Shown here in pieces: positions 51,671 through 62,399 of a stretch of 64,000 nt of DNA. The stretch lies in the NCBI GenBank assembly GCA_003993805.1, contig RSEF01000001.1, positions 181,949,294 through 182,013,293 on the forward strand, written 5' to 3'. The translations under genes were made by a program, and so were the position numbers. The notes under the pieces are model-generated. The model had not been told where the DNA came from and did no database searches. It saw nothing but the letters and a program-made list of their open reading frames with translations. Numbering within the stretch: the stretch's first letter is position 1; each line of letters begins with the position of its first letter. This stretch comes from Himantopus leucocephalus (lineage: Eukaryota > Chordata > Aves > Charadriiformes > Recurvirostridae).

Positions 51671-51770
51671 NNNNNNNNNNNNNNNNNNNNNNNNNNNNNN
51701 NNNNNNNNNNNNNNNNNNNNNNNNNNNNNNNNNNNNNNNNNNNNNNNNNNNNNNNNNNNNNNNNNNNNNN
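51671..51770. other. Assembly gap, exactly 100 N
   Basis: A conventional placeholder. As with the first gap, the left edge is inside CR1 and the right edge is not. Confidence 0.97.
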
Positions 51771-53011
51771 GCTTTTATCTTCTGCTCGTTCCTGTGTTTA
51801 CAGCAGAGAAGTACTTTCATTCTTGCCATAGAAAAGGAGTAAAATATTTCCATCTGCATATGTTTTTCTTATATTTTACATTTTTAAGATATCAGATTTT
51901 TTGTTTGTTTGTTTAGTTGTAAAAGCGTGGAAATTTGGGATGGAGTTGCTTAGCTGTATATCAGAAACCTTATGTCAGTGCTTTTCTACAAACTAGTGAA
52001 TTTTATTCATGTAGGATATCTCATCCAGCCCAGTCAACACAAAAAGATGTTCCAATAGTTACATACTTGTTTGCTTATGCATTTATTTCTGCTGAAAATA
52101 CCCTGAAACAACGACCTTAAAATTAATATTATCATATGATGCACATTTACATGTGTGCTAAATTAACAGAATCTCAAAGGAATCACAAAGGATAATCTAA
52201 AAGATGTTCAGTGATGGATTATTTCTGACAGTAGTTAGCAAAAATGTCACAAATCACATTTATAACGGGAACATGCTATGCAATGGGAAAGTTACCTATG
52301 GCACTACAATATTAGGCATCACGATATGTATCTAATATTGTAAAAGGCTTGAGCAGATTTTGCCACCACAGCAGTTTAGCACCTCATCAATATTTTCAAC
52401 ATCAGATAATTGGGATTCTTCCAAACACTGAATCGTATAACTGAAAAATCCAATACAGAGAATCTGACTTAAATGTATTGCTGGATTATACAGATGAAGT
52501 TACAGCACTTTTGTAGCACCTGAAATATACCATCACTGAAGTGAAAGACATAATATACACTTGGTTTTTGACTGTTTTAAAACATTTAAGTAATGAAATA
52601 CACTGTTCCATGATACATATTGGGTCTAGTTTTAACCTGAGCCATCATTAGGAATAAATACTGTTCAAACATGTAGCTTTGACACAGTTATGGTTCTACA
52701 CTTAAGTGTATCTGAGTGATCTGTTCAGTTAGTGAAACAATCGCATATGGACTCAATAAACCTGTTCTTTCACTGCTAGTATGGCAAGAATCTACTGACG
52801 TCGTTGAAGATGGTTAAGATTTAGCTAAGTGTGATGTGGCTGCTCTGACAGCTACCTGAAATTGAAAGAGGTTGAAAAGTGTATAATGACTACCCCAAAA
52901 TGATGCTGAGCTAACACTGATAGGAATTTAGATTAATTTCTTGTTTTCTTTCTGCTAGCTAGGAGAAAAGACTATGTGTATTATATCTTAAATGGGGATT
53001 CGTGTCTTATC
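51771..53011. other. Unassigned DNA
   Basis: No gene or element recognised after the gap. Confidence 0.55.
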
Positions 53012-53262
53012 TCTTAAATATTCTGCATAAGGGGGTGCAAAGAGACTCCAGTTTATGTACTTACTTGGCCAAGGTATAAGCCCTCTGTCATCTCAAAGAC
53101 TTACAGCCATATTAGCACAGAACAGAGCCTAAGATANTTCTTAGATATTCTGCATAAGGGGGTGCAAACAGACTCCAGTTTATGTACTTACTTGGCCAGG
53201 TATAAGCCCGCTGTAGTGTCAAAGACTTACAGCCATATTAGCACAGAACAGAGCCTAAGATA
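53012..53262. repeat. 125/124-bp direct duplication around a single N (53,137)
   Basis: 53,012-53,136 and 53,139-53,262 differ at six bases and one 1-nt indel, about 94% identity. This is the most diverged of the N-junction pairs. Confidence 0.88.
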
Positions 53263-56200
53263 ATAGTATACGTTGCTAAGATGGCAAGGGAGGCAAAGCA
53301 AACATGCAGTAGACCATATCCACGTGTTAGTTATAAATGCTTTTATCGGCACTGTTAAGTATCCTTTATATTCATTTACTTTCTAGATATGGGTGGTGGT
53401 TTACCAAGTTTCTAAATGACACTGTTGTTTACACAAGAACATATCAATAACAATATTGCATGCCACAGGAGTCATACCTTGGGTTTTTTCTAGGAATTAA
53501 TTATCAGAGAATATAAGAATCTGTGTAATCTTACAGGAGCGAGGATAGTCTAGAGTGTTACGTTAGGCACGTGAGACTAAGGGTGAAAAGATATTTAGGC
53601 ATAGGTTTGCTAATAGCCTTTTTTGTTGGTTTCTTCTGTAAATATCAGTTTGCACCTTCAAATACCCAAACACTCTTGAATGTTTGACACAAGATCTTCA
53701 GAAATTAAGCTCAATAGTAGAGATGTTAGTCTATTGTTCACAGCAGATGAAAAAAAATGTAACCATACTAAAAGATATTTTTTTCTTAAAACTAAGATTT
53801 ATGATCAGATTATTATAATTGTCAATCCTTTCCTTATTCTTTCTCAGACAAAGATTCTTTAAATCTTTTAAGTAGTGGCACTATGATAATATCCTGTAAA
53901 ATATTAGTCAGGAAAGAGTATATTTCCAGAAGAATTAAGGAGATACAGAAGATATGACAAAAGCTTATGGTTGGATTTTTTAGGACTCCTTGTTTTCTAA
54001 ATTGCCAGGTCATACCTGAAAATTTCCTATTAGCAAAGCATCTGCTGAGATCTCTCTTTAGATATCTTAAATACATTTTTGTACATATTCTTTCCTTTCT
54101 TTACAGGCACATATCACCTCATTCTTGATAAACATTAATCAGTCTATTCAGGCTTAAAAGTAATTTCTTTTGAAGTTCTGAATGCTGGTCTGAAGGAAAG
54201 TATTACAGTTTCCCTTTATGTATATGAACAATGGTGAAGCGAGATATCCACTACAGATAAAAATAGTCCATTAATAGCAGTAATACAGAGCACTTACATG
54301 AGACTTACTATCTGCAAAGCAATTTACAAACAATAACCAATTAATCTTCTCTAGTTGCTCACTGTAATCCATTCATTACCTAATGGATCCCAAATCTCTA
54401 ATGCAATAGCAAAGTTTTTGACGGTATACCTGAGGCTACCATTTGCAGCTGGAACTCCCATTTTACTGACAGTTATGGTGTCTGAGCAGAAATGCGTCAG
54501 GAAAATTGCTTGGAGCTAGACTGTGCAAAGCTTTACTCGCAGTGATTTCAACACCTAGAGCAACAGGTACCTGATCCTGACTGACAATAGCTCTTATCAT
54601 AACAGCTAAATTTATAATAATGAAAGGAAAAGGAATCTCCAAGTGAAACTTTTGGGTACTTCAGCAAAAAAAACCACCAAAAACCAAAAAACAAACCACA
54701 ACCAAAAAAAAGTTCAATTGTATAATTATTCTATACTCTTAAAAATCCCAATAAAAAGATATCCAGAATAGTGATCCACTACAAGTTAGTACCAGAAGAT
54801 TTTTTAAAAACATCTACGGAATGCTGATTAGAGAGGCTATTGCCATATTCCCATGATTCCGTGATATTTTTCACATTATTACATGACTTGAACATAAATG
54901 TACAGTTCTATGATGAACTTACTCTAAAGCAAGCCAAATGTAAATGGCATTATAAACGCTAATCTTGGTAACTTCTGTGGCCTTTACAACATTCTTCTGT
55001 TCTTCAGACATGCAAGTGGTTTCCAGCATTGTCTTCTGAACAGGAGTTAAGGAATATGGAGTGATGTTTCCACTTCCTAACTTTAGCCTTCTGAGTTGAG
55101 AAGACTGTTTCTCAATGATCCCTGTTTATTCTTGGAGGAAAATAGATGGTATGACTATCCAGCCAGGATTCAGTTGCCCAAAGAGAGGTACTTAAAAGTC
55201 CGTTGTGATGCCATCTATTCTGTGTCCAAGGCCAAACATATGGTATAGGATGTGCAGGACATCTGTTGCACTTTCCTAGTGTAGCAGATGGGGCCCAGAT
55301 GAGATACCTCCTCAGCTTTTAAAATGGCGTTTCCTTTCGTTTAGAGAAGTGAATGCTTTATATTCTGAGTCTCCTGTCAGGTGCATCTGGTAAAACTCTT
55401 GTACACTAAAGAGGCAGAGGAATGCCTCCTTTGGTGCACAAGGGTGCACTGCCATGAGACCCTGAGTTTCATAGAAATTTTCTAACATTTCAGAAAAAAT
55501 AGCTGATCCCCTTCTTATACATTGGTCACAACTGCATATGCAATATCTTTGTTTTCACTATTTAAATTATTTGTCTAGCATTTGTCCAACAACTTTACGT
55601 GTGCAATCTTTTTTATTACTTTTAATCATTTTTTGTGATTCTTACAAGTACAATTCTATTAATTTTCCTAGTTGTGGGAACTTGCGTTATCTCAGGATAT
55701 AATGTCCCCACATGCAGCGAGCTCATCTTTTCTTCTCTTACACAATTCTTTCCAATGATTTCTGCTACCCCACCCCTCTTGTCACTGCTTTTCCTCAGTG
55801 CTGCAAAAAAAAAAAAGCATCCAACTCAAAGGCTTCCCCATTGTGCTGCAAAGTTATTCCTTTAGCTGACGCTTTATATAGGAAGAAGGCAATGTATTCC
55901 TTAGCTACATTCCTTAGTTTGTGCTCATTATCACTTGGAGCCAGCCTTGCCATCTCAGAATACTCAGCATTCTTTGTCCAGATCAACCAACCATTTAAAA
56001 CTGAGCAGTTAACAGCTGAAAGGCCATCTCTCACTATGTAGTAGTTTAGGCCTGAGAGTAGAAAAAATTCTCAGGGCCTGTGTTCCACAATTCTATTAAC
56101 TTGGGTCCCTCAACAAAAAACCTTGCAGCTTCTCATAGCTTGTTGCCATGAATAAATTGTCTGACTTCCAAAAGACATAATCTAAAATGCAAATCAGATT

Positions 56201-57657
56201 CACTGTATGATCTAGGGATGAAAAACTCTGAAGTTAAGTGTTATTTAGATGTCACTAAGGATCTTGTTATCAAAAGAAGGGAATAAGTACTTTGTGCTAA
56301 TTTTCACTATTTGTAGTAACATAAAGTAAATATTAATAAAAAATACACAAAACCCCTATACGCTTTATGGACTTTCCATTGAATCAGTGAACTACTCTGT
56401 TGACAGATTACTTCACCTTTATTAGATTACATTGGACAAATGCATCTTGTTGCAATCTATTCAATGTTTTTTTCCTGTGTCATTTTGATAAGAGTTTGTA
56501 ACAAACTTCCTATCAGATGCTTTTACTTAGGAGATTCTGAAAATTAAAAAAGCAGTAAGAAAGTTGATTGATATTTGATATTTAGATATTGCTGATGAGC
56601 AAGATTCATACTGATTTCATTCTGTGTATGCATTTTAAAATAGATTCCCATCAAAAAAATGCAATACAATACCATGCAATACAATAACAATTAGTCTTGG
56701 TAGCAGGGATAAGGCCCCCTAAACCTGCCCCTTAAACTTTGATGACTTACTCACATAACAAATATTTCTGACTGGTTAATTTTCTAGCCTTGAGTAAACA
56801 AGTTATCCACATTGAATATAATTTATATAAATCCTTTGAGGTTTTTAATTGAAATTATATCTTTAAAAAAATTGAGGAGTGTTCCATTCAATATGAAATT
56901 CAGTCTTGGCTTAGTATAGTCTGATGTCTCCATTTGCAGTTATTGTTGCCTTGTATCTCTACCCTCCTCATACCATGTCTCTTGCTTTCCTTTGAATGAT
57001 ACATGTACAAATTTTCCCAAACTCACTGGAAGGTACTATAGAATATCAGTGTATTCTATATATTTTATAAGGTGCATAGACATAACTCTGAAGGACATAT
57101 CATTTAGTATAGAATGATAACTATTGGATAGGTTTACAAAACTAGCTTTCACAACTCTATACCTAGTGCACATTCCTTATGGAAAACCACACAGTTTTTC
57201 CAAGAGATGCCAGTAACATGTGGGGTTCAATTCTGTTACCCACACTAAGACAAATTGTAGCATGTGAAATACTCCAGGTATTGAAGACATACATGTAAGA
57301 TGGCAGGTAAAATACAAGACCTATAGGAGATCTATGTGCTTTGGACCAGTGACTGGAAACCAGGAAGAATAGGCTAAGGTGTGCCAAAAAGGTGTTTATA
57401 GATGGCTATATTGGGTATTTGAATTAAGTATTTGGGTATTTGAATAAATACACTTAAGTATTTCAATCTCAAACAATTTTCTGCCTTTAGCATTTACTTT
57501 CATAAGATAGTACAGAGGTCCTAGGGAGGGATTAGTTCCCCACTCTGCTGGGATAAAGTTCTACATGAACAAACTACCAGCTGTTTTTATTTAGAGATTA
57601 ATAAGGGGCCAAAGCTATCTAGACCAAGGACAAATTAACATATTTTTTCTGTCTTCC
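53263..57657. other. Unassigned DNA
   Basis: A/C-rich low-complexity sequence at 54,665-54,712 and an A12 run at 55,804-55,815. Frames of up to 109 codons at 55,635-56,041 overlap on both strands without motifs. No gene recognised. Confidence 0.55.
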
Positions 57658-57796
57658 TTTATTGGGTCTGGCTGAGACAGAGTTAAATTTCCTCATAACA
57701 GCCCTCATGGTGCTATGCTTTGCACTGGTAGCTAGAAATGTGTTGACAACACACCAGTGTTTTGGCAACTGTTGAGCAGTGGTAGCACAGCACCAA
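57658..57796 (+). mobile_element. Partial LTR (U3 start) of ERV fragment A
   Basis: TTGGGTCTGGCTGAG followed by GAGTTAA, GTGCTATGCTTTG and GTGTTGACAACACACC boxes match, in the same order, the minus-strand LTRs at 60,022 and 63,508. The three LTRs are clearly diverged (roughly a fifth to a quarter of bases by eye). Homology ends at a 9-bp tandem (CACCAAACT) at 57,791-57,811. Confidence 0.8.
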
Positions 57797-57893
57797 ACTC
57801 ACCAAACTCACTTTTGGGTGAGGCGATACTGAAATGTGCCCTGAAGCGGTCAGTCCCTGGGTGGCAGGGTATTTGGGCAGGTTCCTAGGGTGA

Positions 57894-58961
57894 TTATCAC
57901 TTCCCATAACCTGGGTCTTGACACCTGAACAGGCAAGCAACCCTGGCAAACTGATACACTACCTGGTAGACAACTGCCTTGCCTACCCCAATGAAAACCA
58001 GCAGCTTCTAGCACTGTACTGGAGCTTGGCCTATGCCTATAAAGCTACAGTTCAGTACCCTCAGAGAACTGTGGTTGAGGTAAGGACCCAAACAACATCA
58101 ACTACAGCAATTGACCCAGTAATGAAAAAGAAAAAGGGGACAAGAAAAACAATGGCTCCATATAATCGATTAGTAAGGGAGGAGGAGGAAGAAGAAGAAA
58201 GGTATCAAGAAGTTAGTCCTTTGACAAAGAAATTGGAGGAAGGAGTGAGAGAATTCAGACAGGAAGCAGAAACTACCCAGTCTCTGACCTCAGCAGAACT
58301 TCGAGACATACACAAAAATCACAGTTGCTAGCCAGGTGAGCAGATCACTGCCTGACTGCTCCGATGCTGGGATAATGGTGCTGACAGTCAGCTATTGGAA
58401 GGTAAGGCAGCCCAATAGCTGGGATCCCTTGCTAGAAACCAGGGAATTGAGAAAGGAATTGGAAAAGAGGCAGCAATTTGCAGTCTCTGGAGACGGCTCC
58501 TCTGAAGTGTGAGGGCAAGATAACCATTCAAGGAAGATCTTGTGAACTCCCCAGGAAAATGGACTACCGCAGATGAAGACATCCAGGACCTGAAAGAATG
58601 AGTGGTGCTGGAAGTCATCTACAGTGATCTAGACAATGATGAGGTCTCCAAAGATCCAGAGGATGTCCTGTGCACACAGGCCATGTGGAGGAAGGTGATT
58701 CAAAGTGTGCCAGTGTCATATTCTAACAGCTTGGCAGTGATGTAGAGCCCAGATATGGATACACCAACTGTGGAGAGAGTGTCTTCTTGGCTCCAAAAAT
58801 TTGAGGAAAATCTCTGTACCTCCTCGTCCTTACAGGCCAGTGTCTTGGCTGTCAGGGGCACCCCAAGTCCTTTCCTGCCCTGGTCAGAGGGAAAGGGAGT
58901 CCCAGGTGCATTCTGCGTGGCATACTCTGAGTCTTCCTGTATGACCAGGGGGAGGACATGA
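57894..58961 (+). pseudogene. ERV gag-like frame with eight stops and no frameshift up to about 58.86 kb
   Basis: The frame is open from 57,894; the first clear text is at 57,918, where a TTG is an ordinary Leu codon and not a start. An N-terminal helical, Leu-rich part is followed by a basic then Glu-rich stretch (about 58,120-58,200) and further text with WRRLL and MWRKV. In-frame stops fall at 58,329, 58,353, 58,416, 58,503, 58,521, 58,599, 58,743 and 58,959. Coherent sequence continues past the first seven in the same frame. No zinc knuckle is visible. It is assigned as gag by its place between LTR and protease. In a live virus it would form the particle core. Confidence 0.7.
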
Positions 58962-59239
58962 AGAAGTGAATGGTGAACCCACCTTCAAGCTGGAAGCCTG
59001 TGTACGTGAACTTAGAGTGAAGGCAGCTGTTAAGAAGGGGCCACCCAAGAAGGCTGTCAGCTTAGTTGCTGTAGAAACATAAGATGTCAGCCATCTCCCA
59101 GACATAGAAGAACTGAAATCACCTCCCTTGATCCTGGTGAGGGGATCTGGCACTGCAAGGGTCAAACAGTGAATACTCTGACTAGGAACAGGAATAGAGG
59201 GCCCCTACCTCTGGCCAAGAGGAGGAAAGGGATGACCAG

Positions 59240-59640
59240 GTGTACTGGACTGTGTCAATTTGATGGCCTGGCACATCAGACCTACAGAAGTATAAGGCTT
59301 TGGTAGGCACTGGTGCTCAGTGTGCGCTGGTGCCATCAGGGTGTAGGGGCACAGAATGCATCTAGATCTCTGGAGTGAGAAGAAGATGCCAAGAATTGTC
59401 TGTATTGGAAACTGAGGTGAGCTTAGCAGGGGACAAGTGGGAAAAGCACTCCATCATTACCGGCCCAGAGGCCCCTTGAACTCTTGGCATAGACTACCTC
59501 AGAAGAGGGTACTCCAAGGACACAAAGGGGTACCGATGTGCTTTTGGTGTAGCCACTGTGAATACAGAGAAGATCAAACACCTATGTACCCTGCCTGGCC
59601 TCTCAGAAGATGCCTTCGTTGTGGGATTCCTGTGAGTTGA
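59240..59640 (+). pseudogene. ERV aspartic protease, catalytic Asp lost
   Basis: One frame carries ALVGTGAQCALVPSG, where retroviral proteases have Asp-Thr-Gly. The codons at 59,306-59,314 read Gly-Thr-Gly, so the active-site Asp is gone (one A to G change would explain it). The same frame later reads LGIDYLRRGY near 59,483-59,512 and runs to a stop at 59,638. Two more stops lie inside it. The protein would have cleaved gag-pol in particles; this copy cannot. Confidence 0.8.
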
Positions 59641-59721
59641 GAACAGCAGGTGCCAATTGCTACCAGGACGGTGCACCAGCAGCAATATTGCACAAACTGA
59701 AACTTCCTGGCTCCCATCCAT

Positions 59722-59794
59722 GAGCTGATTCATTAAATGGAGAGCCAAGGAGTGATCAGCAAGAATCACTCAACTTTTAATAGTCCCATATGTC
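59722..59794 (+). pseudogene. ERV RT N-terminal start, truncated
   Basis: Aligns with 63,130-63,215 of the opposite strand over about 73 bp (around nine differences by eye), ending in the STFNSPI-type RT entry motif. Sequence homology breaks at 59,793-59,796, where the reversed LTR begins. Confidence 0.75.
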
Positions 59795-60022
59795 CAGTCC
59801 TGTCAATAGTCCTGGCTATGTCCCCTCCCAAGATCCTGCCCACCCCCAGCCTGCTGGTGAGGGACAATGTTGGAGAGACAGCCTTTATGCTGTGTGAGTA
59901 ATGCTCAGAAGTAGCCAAAACACTGATGTTTTATCAACACCTTTCTAGCTACCAATACAAAGCACAGCACTGTGAAAGCTACTATAGGGAAAATTAACTC
60001 CACCTCAGCCAGACCCAATACA
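59795..60022 (-). mobile_element. Partial 3' LTR (U3 start) of ERV fragment B
   Basis: On the minus strand it starts TGTATTGGGTCTGGCTGAGG directly after a purine tract, as a 3' LTR should. It continues for 228 nt to a GGGGACATAGCCAGGAC box also found in the 63.3 kb LTR. It then abuts fragment A. R and U5 are missing. Confidence 0.85.
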
Positions 60023-60038
60023 ATCTCCACCTCTTATT
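60023..60038 (-). promoter_or_regulatory. Polypurine tract of ERV fragment B
   Basis: Minus strand AATAAGAGGTGGAGAT immediately precedes the LTR TG. In retroviruses this purine run primes plus-strand DNA synthesis. Its place fixes 60,022 as the U3 start. Confidence 0.7.
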
Positions 60039-60494
60039 CTACACCATTTGAGTCGTGCTCAGGTCCCACATATTTTAATACATATATATATCTTTCCTAA
60101 CCATCCCATTGTATTTCATTCTCTTACTGAAATCCCTTCTTGCCAACAGTTACAAGCTAAACTACATCCTTAAACCACCTTTATACCCAACATACAGATT
60201 TAAACATTCTCATTAACTACTATCCCCTGTCTTTTATCAGGTAGATATTACTCTCCTATTCCATGGGCTTCCTCCACTCCTCCAGCTGTTCATAATAACA
60301 GGCTGCGACTTGGGCCACATCTGTCAAGATAGGTGCTCAAGACAGGAAAAACAGTATGTTCGATTGTTGGGCATCAACACTGGCTTGGTTTGGGTCATCA
60401 CTGCACTCCTCTAGTTTTTTGTGAAACCCACTCTTCATCAGTTCAAGTCATTCCTGCTACATTACTTCCTACAACATACAACTCACATCACAGA
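60039..60494 (-). other. ERV fragment B, non-coding stretch between integrase and PPT
   Basis: About 455 bp without a coherent frame and with no envelope-like signal, transmembrane or glycoprotein pattern visible. Either env was never present or it has been deleted. Confidence 0.6.
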
Positions 60495-61420
60495 TTATTT
60501 TTCCCCCAAGGCTAAATCTCCTTGAGGCACATACCAAGTCTCCTCATTCTCCCACATTATCCACCTAGGTCCTTGAGCAAAGACAATCCCACTAATGTGT
60601 TTGCCTTTTCCCATGGGAGGAGTAATCCACACCACCTTCCCCAGCCACCTCCCTATGTGCTCTACGGGGACCTTATCTTCTCCCACAGTATGGAGGGGTT
60701 TTGTTTGGGCAGAATCAGGATGGTTAACATATCCCCTGGTGTTAACCAGCCAGGTGGCTTCCGCTAATTTTGTATCACAATGCTTCCATGCCCCATTGCC
60801 CAATGGTCTCAACATAGTCCTTAACAGTCCATTATATTTTTCAGTCTTCCAGAGGCTTGTGGGTGATAGGGGATGTGATAAACCCACTCAATGTCATGTT
60901 TCTTTGCCCAGGAGTTTATAAGGTTATTTCAGAAATCAGTCCCATTGTCTGACTCAATTCTTTCTGGGGTACCATGTCACCACAAAATTTGCCTTTCAAG
61001 GCCTAAGATGGTGTTTTGGGCAGTGGTATGGTTTACAGGGTGTGTTTCTATCCAACCAGTAGTTGCTTCCACGATGGTATGTAGCGCTTGCCTTGGAGTG
61101 TTTGTGGCAGTAGTCCAATATAGTCAATTTGCCAGGCCTCACCATATCGGTAACCCAGACACTGCCTTCTATTCCAGGGAGATTTTACTCATGTGGCTTG
61201 CTTGATTGCAGTACATATTTCACGTTAATGAGTGACCAGTGTGATGGATTCCGTGGTCAGGTCCACCCCTTGATCACAAGCCCATCTGCATGTTGCATCT
61301 CTGCCTAATGTCCCGATGTTCCATGGGCCCATTGAGCTACAAATATCTCACCCTTATGATCCCAGTCTAGGTCCACCTGAGCTACTTCAATTTTGACAGC
61401 CTTGTCTACCGGTTCATTGT
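60495..61420 (-). pseudogene. ERV integrase, frameshifted
   Basis: Integrase joins viral DNA to the host chromosome with a D,D-35-E core. Visible on the minus strand: WQIDYI with the first Asp codon at 61,125-61,123; ESDNGT with the second Asp at 60,949-60,947; and TEKYNGLL with the Glu at 60,842-60,840. The last two are 107 nt apart, one short of the 108 expected for 35 residues between them, so a 1-nt deletion separates them. The C-terminal 130-codon frame (60,887-60,495) is intact to its stop and holds ATWLVNTRG and KGKHISGIVFAQGP. Stops break the N-terminal zinc-binding part. Confidence 0.85.
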
Positions 61421-62330
61421 TTCAATGTTCTTCAGCAGCGCAGCTTTTGGGCATGTGAGCATCTACATGATGTACCTTTAGAGCCTTGTTTTCTTCCCAG
61501 GCAGCGATGTCCTGCCACAATGCAGCAGCCCAGATGGGTTTACTTCTGCACTGACAATTGGTCTTCCACTGCTGTAGCCACTCCCGTAGGGCATTAGTCA
61601 CTATCCAGAAGTCAGCACAGAGATAGCATACTGGCAACTTTTCTCATTCAGCAATCTTTAGGGCTAGTTGGNTTCCACTGCTGTAGCCACTCCCATAGGG
61701 CATTAGTCACTATCCAGAAGTCAGCACAGAGATAGTATACTGGCAACTTTTCTCATTCAGCAATCTTTAGGGCTAGTTGGATAGCTTTCAATTCTGCAAA
61801 CTGACTTGACACACCTTCTCCTTCAGTGACTTCAGTGACTTGTCATGTGGAACTCCACACAGCAGCTTTCCACTTCTGATGGTTTCCTACCACACCACAG
61901 GATCTGTCAGTAACCAAAGCCTTTCAACTTCCGATAACTCACTATATGGCGGCGCCTCTTGGGCACGAGCCACCTCCTCAGGCAATGCTCAAAAATCTCT
62001 GCCTTCTGGCCAGTCCATGATCTCTTCCAGGATTCCTGGGCAGCTGGGTTTCCTTAGGCGAGCTTGATGCATAATCAGCGTTACCCACTTACTCTGTGTA
62101 CTGCTGTTTGCGTGATGCGTAGAGGGGATGTTTCCTTTGAACATCCAGTGTAGCATGGACAATCACGGTGCCAAGAGGACATATGCTTCTGAGGAGATAT
62201 GCTTCTTTACCAACAACTTCTGAAGTGGCTGGAACACCCTCATATGCTGCTAGTATCTCTTTTTCCATCAAGGTGTAGTGGCCGTCCGATACTCGATACC
62301 CCCAGCTCCAAAACCCTAATGGTCAACCTT
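61421..62330 (-). pseudogene. ERV RT connection and RNase H, broken
   Basis: RNase H removes RNA from the RNA-DNA hybrid. On the minus strand the connection text EKEILAAYEG is at 62,265-62,236. The acidic residues follow: TDRSC (61,911 downward; families usually have TDGS), FAELKAIQLAL with the Glu, then ADFWIV where TDSW is usual (Asp kept). The frame differs from that of RT, and the false 108-bp duplication at 61,564-61,780 repeats part of the domain. VDAHMPKS near 61,460 marks the passage to integrase. Confidence 0.8.
61564..61780. repeat. 108-bp direct duplication around a single N (61,672)
   Basis: 61,564-61,671 and 61,673-61,780 differ by two transitions. Retroviral RNase H has only one copy of this text, which again points to an assembly artefact. 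Confidence 0.9.
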
Positions 62331-62399
62331 GGGTTTCTCCTAATGTTTTCTCCCAGAGGTTCCAGGTGAGGTCATGCTCCTCAGCTACAGTGTAGAGTA

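Larger units (their letters stand above)
57658..59794 (+). mobile_element. Endogenous retrovirus fragment A: partial 5' LTR, gag-like, protease, start of RT
   Basis: A proviral 5' portion on the plus strand. Order: U3 part of an LTR (57,658-57,796), a short leader, a gag-like frame (57,894-58,961), a degraded stretch, protease (about 59,240-59,640) and about 75 bp matching the RT start of fragment B (59,722-59,793). It then stops against an LTR in the opposite orientation. Genes occur in retroviral order but all are inactivated. Most of the LTR (R and U5) and the primer-binding site are missing, so proviral age cannot be read from LTR pairs. The class is uncertain; ERVL-like or ERVK-like are both possible. 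Confidence 0.85.

Noticed and set aside
55635..56041. Overlapping frames of 76 to 109 codons
   Set aside because: Three mutually overlapping frames on both strands spanning an A12 run; no domain.
57918..57920. TTG as start of the gag frame
   Set aside because: Vertebrate and retroviral gag would use ATG. The frame is already open from 57,894 and its true start is lost.
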